Positions 9,854-17,011 of a stretch of DNA of 64,000 nucleotides are shown one piece after another. Both the position numbers and the translations under genes were made by a program. Below the pieces are notes generated by a model. That model made no database searches, was not told the origin of the DNA, and saw nothing but the letters and a program-made list of their open reading frames with translations. The stretch's first letter is position 1. Every line of letters starts with the position of its first letter. Origin of the DNA: Phycisphaera sp. (GTDB lineage Bacteria; Planctomycetota; Phycisphaerae; Phycisphaerales; Phycisphaeraceae); contig WGMF01000035.1 of NCBI GenBank assembly GCA_016125215.1, forward strand, positions 37,498 through 101,497. The letters are read 5' to 3'.

Positions 9854-10107
9854 TCTTTTGATCCTCCTTTGGGGGTTGACAATGATTTCTGACATGTCTG
9901 GTCCTCCGCTGCTTTGGTCGCCAAGGGTGGGTGGGTAGCTCAGGATAGATAAGTAGTGAATGATGCGAGCCGTGTTTCGGACCTCCCTGTTGAGTGGGAT
10001 TTATACGCGTCTTTTCCTTTACCTACCGACGCACGAACTATGCACGAGACAGAATTGATGACATTTCCAAGGTTACCTAAGGATTTCGCACAGTCAATAG
10101 CGTTTTC

Positions 10108-10134
10108 CGCAAAGAACATGAAATTAGCGCAAAA
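10108..10134 (+). promoter_or_regulatory. Candidate regulator operator, copy A (direct repeats)
   Basis: Two CGCAAA direct repeats lie at 10108-10113 and 10128-10133, 20 nt apart (about two helical turns), directly upstream of the remnant regulator start. The same pair with the same spacing survives in copy B at 11431 and 11451, although surrounding bases have diverged. AraC-family DNA-binding domains typically contact direct repeats at this spacing, so this is a candidate site for the neighbouring XylR-type regulator. The assignment is inference. Confidence 0.4.
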
Positions 10135-10190
10135 TAGTGGCAATCTAATCGATATGAACCGCTCAGAACGCATCTTCCTCGCCGCTGCGG
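10118..10190 (+). pseudogene. Truncated 5' remnant of a XylR-type regulator gene
   Basis: The sequence from 10118 aligns with 11441 onward, including the in-frame ATG at 10154 (equivalent to 11477) and codons for an N-R-S-E-R-I-F stretch matching P-R-P-K-R-I-F of the intact regulator. The match stops after about ten codons, where the frame runs into the duplicated 3' flank of the next PEP-CTERM gene. A 96-residue open frame (9956-10246) spans this point but is a by-product of the fusion. The remnant shows that the ancestral unit was PEP-CTERM gene plus divergent regulator. Confidence 0.8.
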
Positions 10191-10226
10191 GGGAGGAATT
10201 GATTTTTGTCGGCCGGGACAGGCGAT

Positions 10227-11174
10227 TCAGGCCTTGCGGCGCTTGATCATCATCAGGCCACCCAGGCCCAGCAGCGCCAGCGTGGCAGGCTCGGGGATGG
10301 GAACGATGACAGCGTTCAGACTGCCCGAGGTGAAGTAGCCCTTCTTGCCGTTGCCGAAGTCATAGGCCGTGGCCGGACTGACGTATGCAGTGCTGCCGAA
10401 ATTGATCGAGAAGGCACCGTCGATGAGCTTGTAGGTGCCCACGCTGGCGTTCGCCCAGTCCCAGCCGACAAGGTCTAGGAAGGTCAGATTGCCCAAGGTG
10501 AGCGAACCGCCTGTAATCCCGAGGATGCCCGTGCTGCTGACACCGAGGGTCGCGCCTGTGAGGTCGAGGTCGCCACCGGCGCTGATGGTCAGGCCGTTCC
10601 CGAGGCCGCCGTTGGTGGCGGTCTTGCGCCCGATCGTGCCACTGGTACCGACGGTTACCGCGCTGGAAAGCGAGCCGGTGACATAGAGCTTGCCGCCGGT
10701 GACGGTCGTCGTGCCGGTGTAGGTGTTCGCGCCGGCGAGAACCAGCGTGCCAACGCCAGCTTTGTTCAACCCGTCGTTACCCGCGATCTTCGGGTTGATC
10801 GTCAGCGTCCGGTCGCCCTGTGTCACGTTAATAGTTGGTACTCCTGAGGTGACGTCGAGGGTCAAAACAGATCCCCCGCTGACGCCGACGGTCACGTCGT
10901 TGGACGAGGTGGTTTTATCGGTAAAGGTGATGTTGCCGATCGTTCGACTGGTATCGAGCGTCACGGTCTTGTCGACAGTGATGTTCACGCCGATAAAGCC
11001 AGCGGTAGAGTCCACACCATCAGCTGGTGGATTCCAAACAGAGGTGCTTGACCAATTGGCCGTGGCCGCGGCAAAAGCGCCCCAATTAGCGCTGGCACCA
11101 TACGACGGCATCGCCGAGAGCGTAACGCCACACACAGCGGCGACGATGATAGTAGCTGTCTTGTTGCTGGACAT
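10227..11174 (-). CDS. PEP-CTERM protein 2 with autotransporter-associated beta-strand repeat
   Basis: 315 residues from ATG 11174, which has GGAGGT about 8 nt upstream and starts a signal peptide (MSSNKTATIIVAAVCGVTLS). A longer frame from GTG 11306 adds an unlikely extension. The middle contains GVGTLVLAGANTYTGTTTV, the consensus of the autotransporter-associated beta-strand (PATR) repeat, within a Gly/Thr-rich beta-helix-like region. The C-terminus is IPEPATLALLGLGGL plus KRRK, a PEP-CTERM signal. The 3' flank and both termini match PEP-CTERM gene 1, showing a tandem duplication. It is divergent from the regulator at 11477 and probably controlled by it. Confidence 0.9.
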   Translation of the reverse strand: MSSNKTATIIVAAVCGVTLSAMPSYGASANWGAFAAATANWSSTSVWNPPADGVDSTAGFIGVNITVDKTVTLDTSRTIGNITFTDKTTSSNDVTVGVSGGSVLTLDVTSGVPTINVTQGDRTLTINPKIAGNDGLNKAGVGTLVLAGANTYTGTTTVTGGKLYVTGSLSSAVTVGTSGTIGRKTATNGGLGNGLTISAGGDLDLTGATLGVSSTGILGITGGSLTLGNLTFLDLVGWDWANASVGTYKLIDGAFSINFGSTAYVSPATAYDFGNGKKGYFTSGSLNAVIVPIPEPATLALLGLGGLMMIKRRKA

Positions 11175-11510
11175 GACTTTTGACCTCCGTTGCGGGTTGA
11201 CAATGATTGCTGACATTTTCTGTCCTCCGTTGCTTTGGTCGCCTCGGGTGGACGGGTAGCTCAGGTTAGATAAGTATTGAATGATGCGAGCCATGTTTCT
11301 AACCACCCAATTGAGCGGGATTTAAGCGCGTCGTTTTCCATCTTCAACCGACGCGAGATTTTTCAGTGGAACAGAATTTATGACACTTCGCAAAGATATC
11401 TAAGGATTCCGCCCAGTCAACAGCGTTTTACGCAAAGTACATGAAATTAGCGCAAAATGGTGGTAATCTAATCGATATGCCCCGCCCAAAACGCATCTTC
11501 CGCGTCGCCA
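11172..11510. repeat. Tandem duplication, 5' flank copy B
   Basis: The partner of 9851-10190, covering the PEP-CTERM start region, the divergent promoter and the first codons of the intact regulator. In this copy the sequence continues into the full regulator gene, so it represents the ancestral arrangement. Confidence 0.88.
11431..11457 (+). promoter_or_regulatory. Candidate regulator operator, copy B (direct repeats)
   Basis: CGCAAA occurs at 11431-11436 and 11451-11456, exactly 20 nt apart, as in copy A. A GCGT-TTT-ACGC inverted repeat overlaps the first one. The pair covers the ATG at 11441, which argues that translation of the regulator begins at 11477 instead. It is placed where a XylR-type protein could control both divergent genes. 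Confidence 0.42.
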
Positions 11511-12622
11511 TGACATCCGACAATGCAGCGGCAAACATGCACAGCACCTTTCTCGGCGTGCTCAGATACAGCGAGCAGGCTGAAAACTGGGTTATGGTGG
11601 GGCAGCTTCAACAACCCATCCAGGCGTTCAAAGAAGTGGACCCGGGGTCTGTTGACGGTGTGGTCGGGTTCTTCCGTGGGCTGCATACGTTCGAGCATTT
11701 CAGGGAGGCGGGTGTCGCTACGGTGAATTTCTCGAACAGCATTGAGAACCTGGACATGCCACGCGTGGGCAACGATGACGAGGAGATCGGTCGTCTCGCG
11801 GCCCGGCACCTTCTGGAGCGTGGCTTTACGCAGTTCGGTTTTCTCGGTGACGACTTCCACTGGTACTCACGCCGGCGACTGGCGGGGTTCAGAGAAGTGA
11901 TCGAAGAAGATTCTCGCCTGGGGCGTCAGGTCCATGTCATCAGCGTGAGCGGTCAGGGCGATATCGAACAACTGAGCCGGTGGCTCGGGCCGTTGCCCAA
12001 GCCCGTCGGCGTCATGGCGATCAACGACTGGCGGGCGATTACTCTCATTCAGTCTGCGCAACAACTGGGGCTGCGTGTGCCCGAGGACTTGGCGGTCGTG
12101 GGGGTCGACAACAACCCGTGGTTGACGCAACTGTCCTCTCCGAAACTCACCAGCATCGAGCCCGATTGGGAACGGGTCGGGTTCGAAGCTGCACGTATGC
12201 TCGACGAACTCCTGCGGGGCGAAACCCCCGCCCCCAGTCCGTGGATCAAACCACTGGGCATGACGCAACGTGGGAGCACGGACATCCTGATCGCCGAAGA
12301 CCCGGTGGTGGGTCGATCGATGGCGTACATCCAAAAAAACTACGCCAGGCCGATCACGGTAGAGCACTTGCTGGACGAGGTCGGGGTCTCTCGGCGAAAA
12401 TTGGAATCACGATTGAAGGATGCGTTGGGAGTCACGCCGCACCAAGCGATCTGCCGGGCGCGGGTCGAGCGTGCCAAAGAAATGCTCGTGCAGACCGACT
12501 CGCCGATGGAACCTATCGCACGGAAGTGCGGGTTCGGCTCTTCCAACCAACTGCAGATCGTGTTCAAACGTCTGACCGGCATGACCCCGGGCCAGTACCG
12601 CCAGCGTTTCGGCAGTCGTTGA
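11477..12622 (+). CDS. XylR-type transcriptional regulator (LacI-like sensor plus AraC DNA-binding domain)
   Basis: 381 residues from ATG 11477 (393 if ATG 11441 is used; I prefer 11477 because candidate operator repeats cover the first ATG). The N-terminal 270 residues are a LacI/GalR-type periplasmic-binding sensor (MPRPKRIF start, LLERGFTQFGFLGD, GVMAINDWRA, AVVGVDNNPW). The last 100 residues are an AraC-type double helix-turn-helix (SRRKLESRLKDALG, ARKCGFGSSNQLQIVFKR). This architecture is that of E. coli XylR, which activates sugar catabolic genes on binding a pentose. Divergent from PEP-CTERM gene 2 and beside a polysaccharide-degradation cluster, it most likely reports an oligosaccharide or sugar. 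The ligand is unknown. Confidence 0.9.
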   Translation: MPRPKRIFRVAMTSDNAAANMHSTFLGVLRYSEQAENWVMVGQLQQPIQAFKEVDPGSVDGVVGFFRGLHTFEHFREAGVATVNFSNSIENLDMPRVGNDDEEIGRLAARHLLERGFTQFGFLGDDFHWYSRRRLAGFREVIEEDSRLGRQVHVISVSGQGDIEQLSRWLGPLPKPVGVMAINDWRAITLIQSAQQLGLRVPEDLAVVGVDNNPWLTQLSSPKLTSIEPDWERVGFEAARMLDELLRGETPAPSPWIKPLGMTQRGSTDILIAEDPVVGRSMAYIQKNYARPITVEHLLDEVGVSRRKLESRLKDALGVTPHQAICRARVERAKEMLVQTDSPMEPIARKCGFGSSNQLQIVFKRLTGMTPGQYRQRFGSR

Positions 12623-12760
12623 ACCTTGCGCCGCGTCCAGATATCTGTGTCGCGACGGTCTGCGGGTACCGGATGTGTTTGCCCGAGTTGGCGTAGTCGA
12701 GGCCGGCGTATGGTTACGGTCATCGGCACACGCCGCCGGTGTGCGGTCCGGGGACCGCAC

Positions 12761-12790
12761 CAAAATAAAAACCCCGCGTGTTGTGCGGGG
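12761..12790 (-). terminator. Rho-independent terminator after the PhyH-family gene
   Basis: On the minus strand a CCCCGC/GCGGGG stem with a 7-nt loop (12772-12790) is followed by TTTTTATTTTG. It lies 34 nt past the stop of the dioxygenase gene. A second perfect 9-bp hairpin (12741-12760) follows and may serve the converging regulator gene. Confidence 0.85.
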
Positions 12791-12823
12791 CTGGACGGGG
12801 TTTGAATTCAACGGGCCGGGGTT

Positions 12824-13639
12824 TCATGCGTAGGCCAGCGATGGGGCATCGACCTGATAGACCATCGGGTAGACCTTGTCGTCGTGGAGACGGTCGCCCT
12901 CTTTGACGGGGACCGAGGGCAGGACGATGTGGTTGCCTTTCTCGAAGAATCGCGTGCGGTCGCTCATGAAGTGCAGCGCGATGGCGCGGCGGGGTCGGCC
13001 GCTCTTGTTGGCGTGCGAACCGTGCCATGTGAGGGAGTGGTGGAAGTGGACGTGGCCCATCTTGACCGGGCAGAGCCTGCGCTGGACCGGGTGCTTGTTG
13101 AACTCGGTGGGCAGCTCGTCGTAGTTCTTGAGGGTGTTGAGGAACGCCTGCTGTTCACCCCACATGTGGCTCATGGGGACCATGCTCATGCAGCCGTTGG
13201 ACTCGTCGACGTCGTCGAGGGCGATCCACGCGCTGACCTGCTCGTGCTTGGGCATGAGGTTGCCCCAGAGCGGCGAGTCCTGGTGCCACATGTTCACACC
13301 GCCCTTGGCTGCGGGTTTGTATTGGATCTGGTCGTGCCAGATACGCAGGTGGCGGGCACGCAGGAGCTGGGCAATCTCCTCGACGATGACGGGGTGACGG
13401 ATGAGCTTCTCGAATGCGGCGCTGGCCTGCCAGATGTTGACGATCTGCCAGACGGGGGCGTCGTTGTTGCCGCTGAGGTTGGCAATCCGGATGGGCTGAG
13501 GGATATCGGTGCGTTCGCGCTCGTCGATGACACGCATCACCTCGCCCTGAAGCTCTTTGACTTCGTCATCTTCAAGCACCTTCGAGCCGAGCAGGAAGCC
13601 GTCGTGCTCGAACTGTTCAACCTGTTCCTGGGTCAGCAT
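12824..13639 (-). CDS. Phytanoyl-CoA dioxygenase (PhyH) family Fe(II)/2-oxoglutarate oxygenase
   Basis: 271 residues, the usual size for the family, with no signal peptide. The iron facial triad is visible: WHQD gives His119 and Asp121, the distal ligand is His206 (or His209) in TWHGSHAN, and Arg218 in GRPRRAIALHF is placed to hold 2-oxoglutarate. Such enzymes hydroxylate small molecules or lipid-derived substrates in the cytoplasm; PhyH homologues are numerous in Planctomycetota and their substrates are mostly unknown. GGAG lies 7 nt before the ATG. A strong terminator follows. It faces an AraC regulator in the same direction upstream, which may or may not control it. Confidence 0.88.
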   Translation of the reverse strand: MLTQEQVEQFEHDGFLLGSKVLEDDEVKELQGEVMRVIDERERTDIPQPIRIANLSGNNDAPVWQIVNIWQASAAFEKLIRHPVIVEEIAQLLRARHLRIWHDQIQYKPAAKGGVNMWHQDSPLWGNLMPKHEQVSAWIALDDVDESNGCMSMVPMSHMWGEQQAFLNTLKNYDELPTEFNKHPVQRRLCPVKMGHVHFHHSLTWHGSHANKSGRPRRAIALHFMSDRTRFFEKGNHIVLPSVPVKEGDRLHDDKVYPMVYQVDAPSLAYA

Positions 13640-13765
13640 GAATAATCTCCATTGGGGTTGTCAAAAGCCTACCCCCGTTTTGATCCAAGACAATGGCTAA
13701 AGCAATCAAACGATGTCTAAAACACTCACCCCCCCGGAGGTTGTGACAGCAATATCCCCCCACCG

Positions 13766-14695
13766 CTATTTGAGACGACCGGCAAGAAGCGCTTCACGGT
13801 AGGCCGAGGGCGGCAGGCCGTCGTGTCGGGAGAAGACCTTCGAGAAGTGGTAAGGGTCTTTGAACCCGCACGCCAGGGCGACCTGCTTGATCGAGAGATT
13901 TTCATCCGCCAGGAGTCTGCGCGAGGCTTCGAGGCGCAGGCGTTGGAAGTAACGCATCGGTGAGCAGCCGGCCCAGGATGTGAAGAGGCGGTTGAAGTGG
14001 CTGACACTCAAACCGGCGTGGTCGGCCAATTCCTCGACCGTCACGCTGTGCATCAGCCGGGTCCGCATGAAGGCGACCACCCGTTCGAGGTCGATCGCGT
14101 GCCTGTCCGTTTGCGTGCGTGAGGACTGCACCGAGCTGTTCATACGGACCAGTTCCAACAGCACCCCAGAGAGGGACAATGAAGCCTCCATCGACGACCA
14201 GGGGTGCTTTCCGTTGTGCGCCTCGACCACGCGCATCAAGCCATGCACCGCGGGGTGGTGGGCGTTCAAAGTAATGCGTTCCGAGATGGCCAAACCCTGT
14301 GTGAAGCGCACCTGGTATGGCCTTCGACGGTACGGGTCTTGCGTGTACGCGGGCAGGCCGGGCGCAAAATCGAAATGGACCGCGACGTGGTCGCAGGGCA
14401 AGTCGGCCACCAGGCTCAAGGCGTGGGGTTCGTAGGGCTGGAGGAATAAAAGGTCCGAGGCTTTAAGCTCGACGGTGTGGTCCACGAACTCGACAACAAC
14501 CCGGCCCGAGAGGACCAGGACCAGCTCGTGGTCGAAGATGATCCGCTGGGGCATGTCGCGTTTGATCGTGCTCCGGTGCGCGATGCGGATAACGGGCTTG
14601 ATCGCGTCGAGGTCGACGGTGAACGCCCTGAACGAGGCGGGCCTCTTGTGTGGGCCGGGCTGTTGGACTTTCTCAATCAGCGTCTTGCCGGGCAT
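13766..14695 (-). CDS. AraC-family regulator with N-terminal cupin sensor
   Basis: 309 residues from ATG 14695, the start that matches family length; the open frame extends 40 codons further but into low-quality sequence overlapping the divergent promoter. GGAGG lies 12 nt upstream. Residues 20-150 form a cupin-like ligand-binding domain (IFDHELVLVLSG, LQPYEPHALSL). Residues 210-305 are the AraC double helix-turn-helix (ELADHAGLSVSHFNRLF, ACGFKDPYHFSKVF). AraC proteins of this build usually respond to a sugar or its degradation product. It is divergent from a 2-hydroxyacid dehydrogenase, 98 nt away, a likely target. Confidence 0.88.
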   Translation of the reverse strand: MPGKTLIEKVQQPGPHKRPASFRAFTVDLDAIKPVIRIAHRSTIKRDMPQRIIFDHELVLVLSGRVVVEFVDHTVELKASDLLFLQPYEPHALSLVADLPCDHVAVHFDFAPGLPAYTQDPYRRRPYQVRFTQGLAISERITLNAHHPAVHGLMRVVEAHNGKHPWSSMEASLSLSGVLLELVRMNSSVQSSRTQTDRHAIDLERVVAFMRTRLMHSVTVEELADHAGLSVSHFNRLFTSWAGCSPMRYFQRLRLEASRRLLADENLSIKQVALACGFKDPYHFSKVFSRHDGLPPSAYREALLAGRLK

Positions 14696-14793
14696 GCGGG
14701 CATGATACCTCCACCGGCTGGACCGGCCCATCAAATGGGCTAAGATCAGGGCCTTCTTTCCACCGGACGCACACGATAACCCCCTCACGCGAA

Positions 14794-15777
14794 ATGCCCG
14801 ACAAACCCCACGCAATCTACTGGCTTGGCGCCTCGCAGCTCCAGGCGATCTACGGCCCGGAGGAGCAGCGCGACATCGCTGAGCTCACGCACGTCCTCGC
14901 GGACACGGGCACCCCGCCCGAACAACTCGACGGTGTCGAACTGGTCTTCAGCGGCTGGGGCGCGCCGAAATTCGACGAGGCCCTGCTCAAGCGGATGCCC
15001 AAACTCAAGGCGGTCTTCTACGGCGCGGGTTCGGTCAAGAAGCTCGTCTCCGACGCGATGTGGGACCGGGGCGTACGCATCACCAGCGCCTACAGCATGA
15101 ACGCCGTGCCCGTTTCCGAATACACGCTGGGCACCATCCTGCTCTCGCTCAAACACTTCTGGAGGATGTCGAAGCAGGCCCACCTCAAAGATCGGTTCAA
15201 GGACCGCAACCGCATTCAGGGCGGCTACCGGAGCGTGGTCGGGCTGATCTCGCTCGGGCAGATCGGTCGGCGGGTGTGCCGATTGCTCGCGGGCTTTGAC
15301 ATGAAGGTCATCGCATACGACCCGTTCATTCTGCCCGACGATGCCGGCGCGCTGGGCGTGGAACTGCGAACACTCGAAGAGGTCTTCGCCGAGTCCGATG
15401 TCGTGTCGCTGCACACGCCCTGGCTCAAGGAGACCGAGGGCATGGTGACAGGACAGCATTTTGCCTCGATGAAGCCCTATGCGACATTCATCAACACCTC
15501 TCGCGGCGCGGTCGTACGCGAAAACGAACTGATCGAAGTGGCCCGACAGCGTCCGGACCTCCAATTCATCCTCGACGTGACCTACCCAGAACCGCCGGTG
15601 CCGGGGTCGCCGCTCGTTGATCTGCCCAACGTGCTCCTCACCCCGCACATCGCCGGGGCGATCAACGGCGAGTGCCGACGCATGGGACGGTTCATGGTCG
15701 ACGAACTCAAACGCTACCTCGCGGGCCAGACGATGCAGAGCGAGATCACGCGCGAACGCGCCGCGATCCTGGCGTGA
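14794..15777 (+). CDS. D-isomer-specific 2-hydroxyacid dehydrogenase family protein
   Basis: 327 residues from ATG 14794; the open frame extends upstream but the extra residues are non-family and overlap the AraC gene start. The NAD-binding Rossmann segment is VGLISLGQIGRRV (149-161). Catalytic residues are in place: Arg237 in NTSRGAVV, Glu266 in YPEPP and His285 in TPHIAG. These enzymes reduce 2-keto acids or oxidise D-2-hydroxy acids with NAD(P)H. Divergent from an AraC regulator, so probably regulated by it and linked to sugar-acid metabolism. Substrate unknown. Confidence 0.88.
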   Translation: MPDKPHAIYWLGASQLQAIYGPEEQRDIAELTHVLADTGTPPEQLDGVELVFSGWGAPKFDEALLKRMPKLKAVFYGAGSVKKLVSDAMWDRGVRITSAYSMNAVPVSEYTLGTILLSLKHFWRMSKQAHLKDRFKDRNRIQGGYRSVVGLISLGQIGRRVCRLLAGFDMKVIAYDPFILPDDAGALGVELRTLEEVFAESDVVSLHTPWLKETEGMVTGQHFASMKPYATFINTSRGAVVRENELIEVARQRPDLQFILDVTYPEPPVPGSPLVDLPNVLLTPHIAGAINGECRRMGRFMVDELKRYLAGQTMQSEITRERAAILA

Positions 15778-15810
15778 ACGTGCATCGCATACATGCCATA
15801 TCACGCAATA

Positions 15811-15838
15811 AAAAACCGGCGATGCCATCGCCGGCTTT
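15811..15838. terminator. Bidirectional hairpin terminator
   Basis: CCGGCGA/TCGCCGG (15816-15822 with 15828-15834) is flanked by AAAAAA on the left and CTTTAT on the right, so it can stop both the dehydrogenase transcript (plus) and the korB transcript (minus), which converge here. Confidence 0.8.
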
Positions 15839-15877
15839 ATGAAGAGTGCCAAACAAAACAACTTCCGGGGATCGGGG

Positions 15878-16921
15878 TCAGGCGACCTCGTAGACCTCGC
15901 CGGAGTTGAGCAGCGATTCGAGTGTGCCCTCGCCGCGCGATTCGATGGCGTCCGTGACCTGCTTGGTGAGCAAGTCCTCGTAGCAATCGTCCGCGATGCG
16001 GTAGAGCACGCCGACCGGCTCGGGGAACTCGGGGTAACTCATTCGGCTGAGCATGTAGGCCAGGCTCTCGTCGTGCATGTCGTGGACCAGCAGGTCGTCC
16101 TCGGTCAGGCCCTTGCCCAGTTCCACGACGCGCGGCTTTCGGCGGTGGTCGAGGAAGATGCCCTTGTCCTTGTTCTTGCCGAAGACCATCGGCTTACCGT
16201 GCTCGAGTCGGACGAGGTGCTCCTCCTTGGAGTCTTTGTTGGTGGCGTACTCGAAGGCGTGGTGGTTGAAGACGTTGCAGTCCTGGTAGATCTCGACGAA
16301 GGCCGACCCCTTGTGCTGGCCGGCCTGTTCGAGGATGTTGGGCAGGTCCTTGTCCACGTCGATGGCGCGGGCGACGAAACTGGCCTCCGACGCCAGGGCG
16401 ACCGAGCAGGCGGACAGGGGCATGTCGATCGAACCCATCGGCGAACTGGGGGTCTTCTTGCCCTCTTCGCTGGTGGGCGAGTACTGGCCCTTGGTCAAAC
16501 CGTAGATGCGGTTGTTGAAGAGCATGATCTTGAGGTTGACGTTGCGACGCAGGGTGTGGATGAGGTGGTTTCCGCCGATGGACAGGCCGTCGCCGTCGCC
16601 GGTGACGACCCAGACGTCGAGGTCGGGGTTGGCGATCTTGACGCCGGTCGCCAGGGCCGGGGCGCGTCCGTGGATCGAGTGGAAGCCGTAGGTCTCCATG
16701 TAGTAGGGGAATCGGCTGGAGCATCCGATGCCGGAGACGAAGACTGTGCTCTCCTTGCGGTTGCCGAGCTTGGCAACGACCTTGCGGACCTGGTTGAGGA
16801 TCGCGTAGTCGCCGCAGCCGGGGCACCAACGCACGTCCTGATCGGAGGCGAAGTCCTTGGCGGTGAGGACGGGGAGGTGGGATGCGGGGCTTGTGGGGGC
16901 GTTGGGTGTGGCGGTGGTCAT
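15878..16921 (-). CDS. korB: 2-oxoacid:ferredoxin oxidoreductase subunit beta
   Basis: 347 residues from ATG 16921; 17 further codons are open upstream but look unconserved. The beta subunit binds thiamine diphosphate and an iron-sulfur cluster: WCPGCGDY (Cys33, Cys36), the TPP/Mg motif GDGDG (108-112) with NN at 136-137, and GLTKGQYSPTS typical of 2-oxoglutarate ferredoxin oxidoreductase beta chains. With the alpha/gamma subunit encoded just upstream it converts 2-oxoglutarate plus CoA to succinyl-CoA while reducing ferredoxin, in the TCA cycle. The two genes form an operon (90-nt gap) ending at a shared terminator. A pyruvate-specific variant is less likely given the motif set. Confidence 0.92.
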   Translation of the reverse strand: MTTATPNAPTSPASHLPVLTAKDFASDQDVRWCPGCGDYAILNQVRKVVAKLGNRKESTVFVSGIGCSSRFPYYMETYGFHSIHGRAPALATGVKIANPDLDVWVVTGDGDGLSIGGNHLIHTLRRNVNLKIMLFNNRIYGLTKGQYSPTSEEGKKTPSSPMGSIDMPLSACSVALASEASFVARAIDVDKDLPNILEQAGQHKGSAFVEIYQDCNVFNHHAFEYATNKDSKEEHLVRLEHGKPMVFGKNKDKGIFLDHRRKPRVVELGKGLTEDDLLVHDMHDESLAYMLSRMSYPEFPEPVGVLYRIADDCYEDLLTKQVTDAIESRGEGTLESLLNSGEVYEVA

Positions 16922-17011
16922 GGCGTTTCTTTCAGGGATTCTTTGCTGACTTCTGGCTTCCGGGGGCAACACACGGAGTGTGTGGGCAATCGGGGACTTA
17001 CAAACTGTTAA

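Larger units (their letters stand above)
9851..10190. repeat. Tandem duplication, 5' flank copy A (divergent promoter and truncated regulator start)
   Basis: About 335 nt here align with 11172-11510, by eye roughly 80 percent identical with few gaps. The shared stretch starts at the PEP-CTERM start codon, runs through its Shine-Dalgarno region and the whole divergent promoter, and ends about ten codons into the regulator reading frame. Past about 10181 this copy switches to sequence matching the 3' flank of the PEP-CTERM gene at 8956-9077, so the duplication junction lies at 10181-10190. Confidence 0.88.

Noticed and set aside
9956..10246. 96-codon frame spanning the duplication junction
   Set aside because: It is produced by fusing a regulator remnant to a duplicated 3' flank, so it is not likely a functional gene.
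12741..12760. Perfect hairpin GTGCGGTCC/GGACCGCAC as regulator operator
   Set aside because: It lies downstream of a gene end next to a terminator and is more simply a second terminator hairpin.
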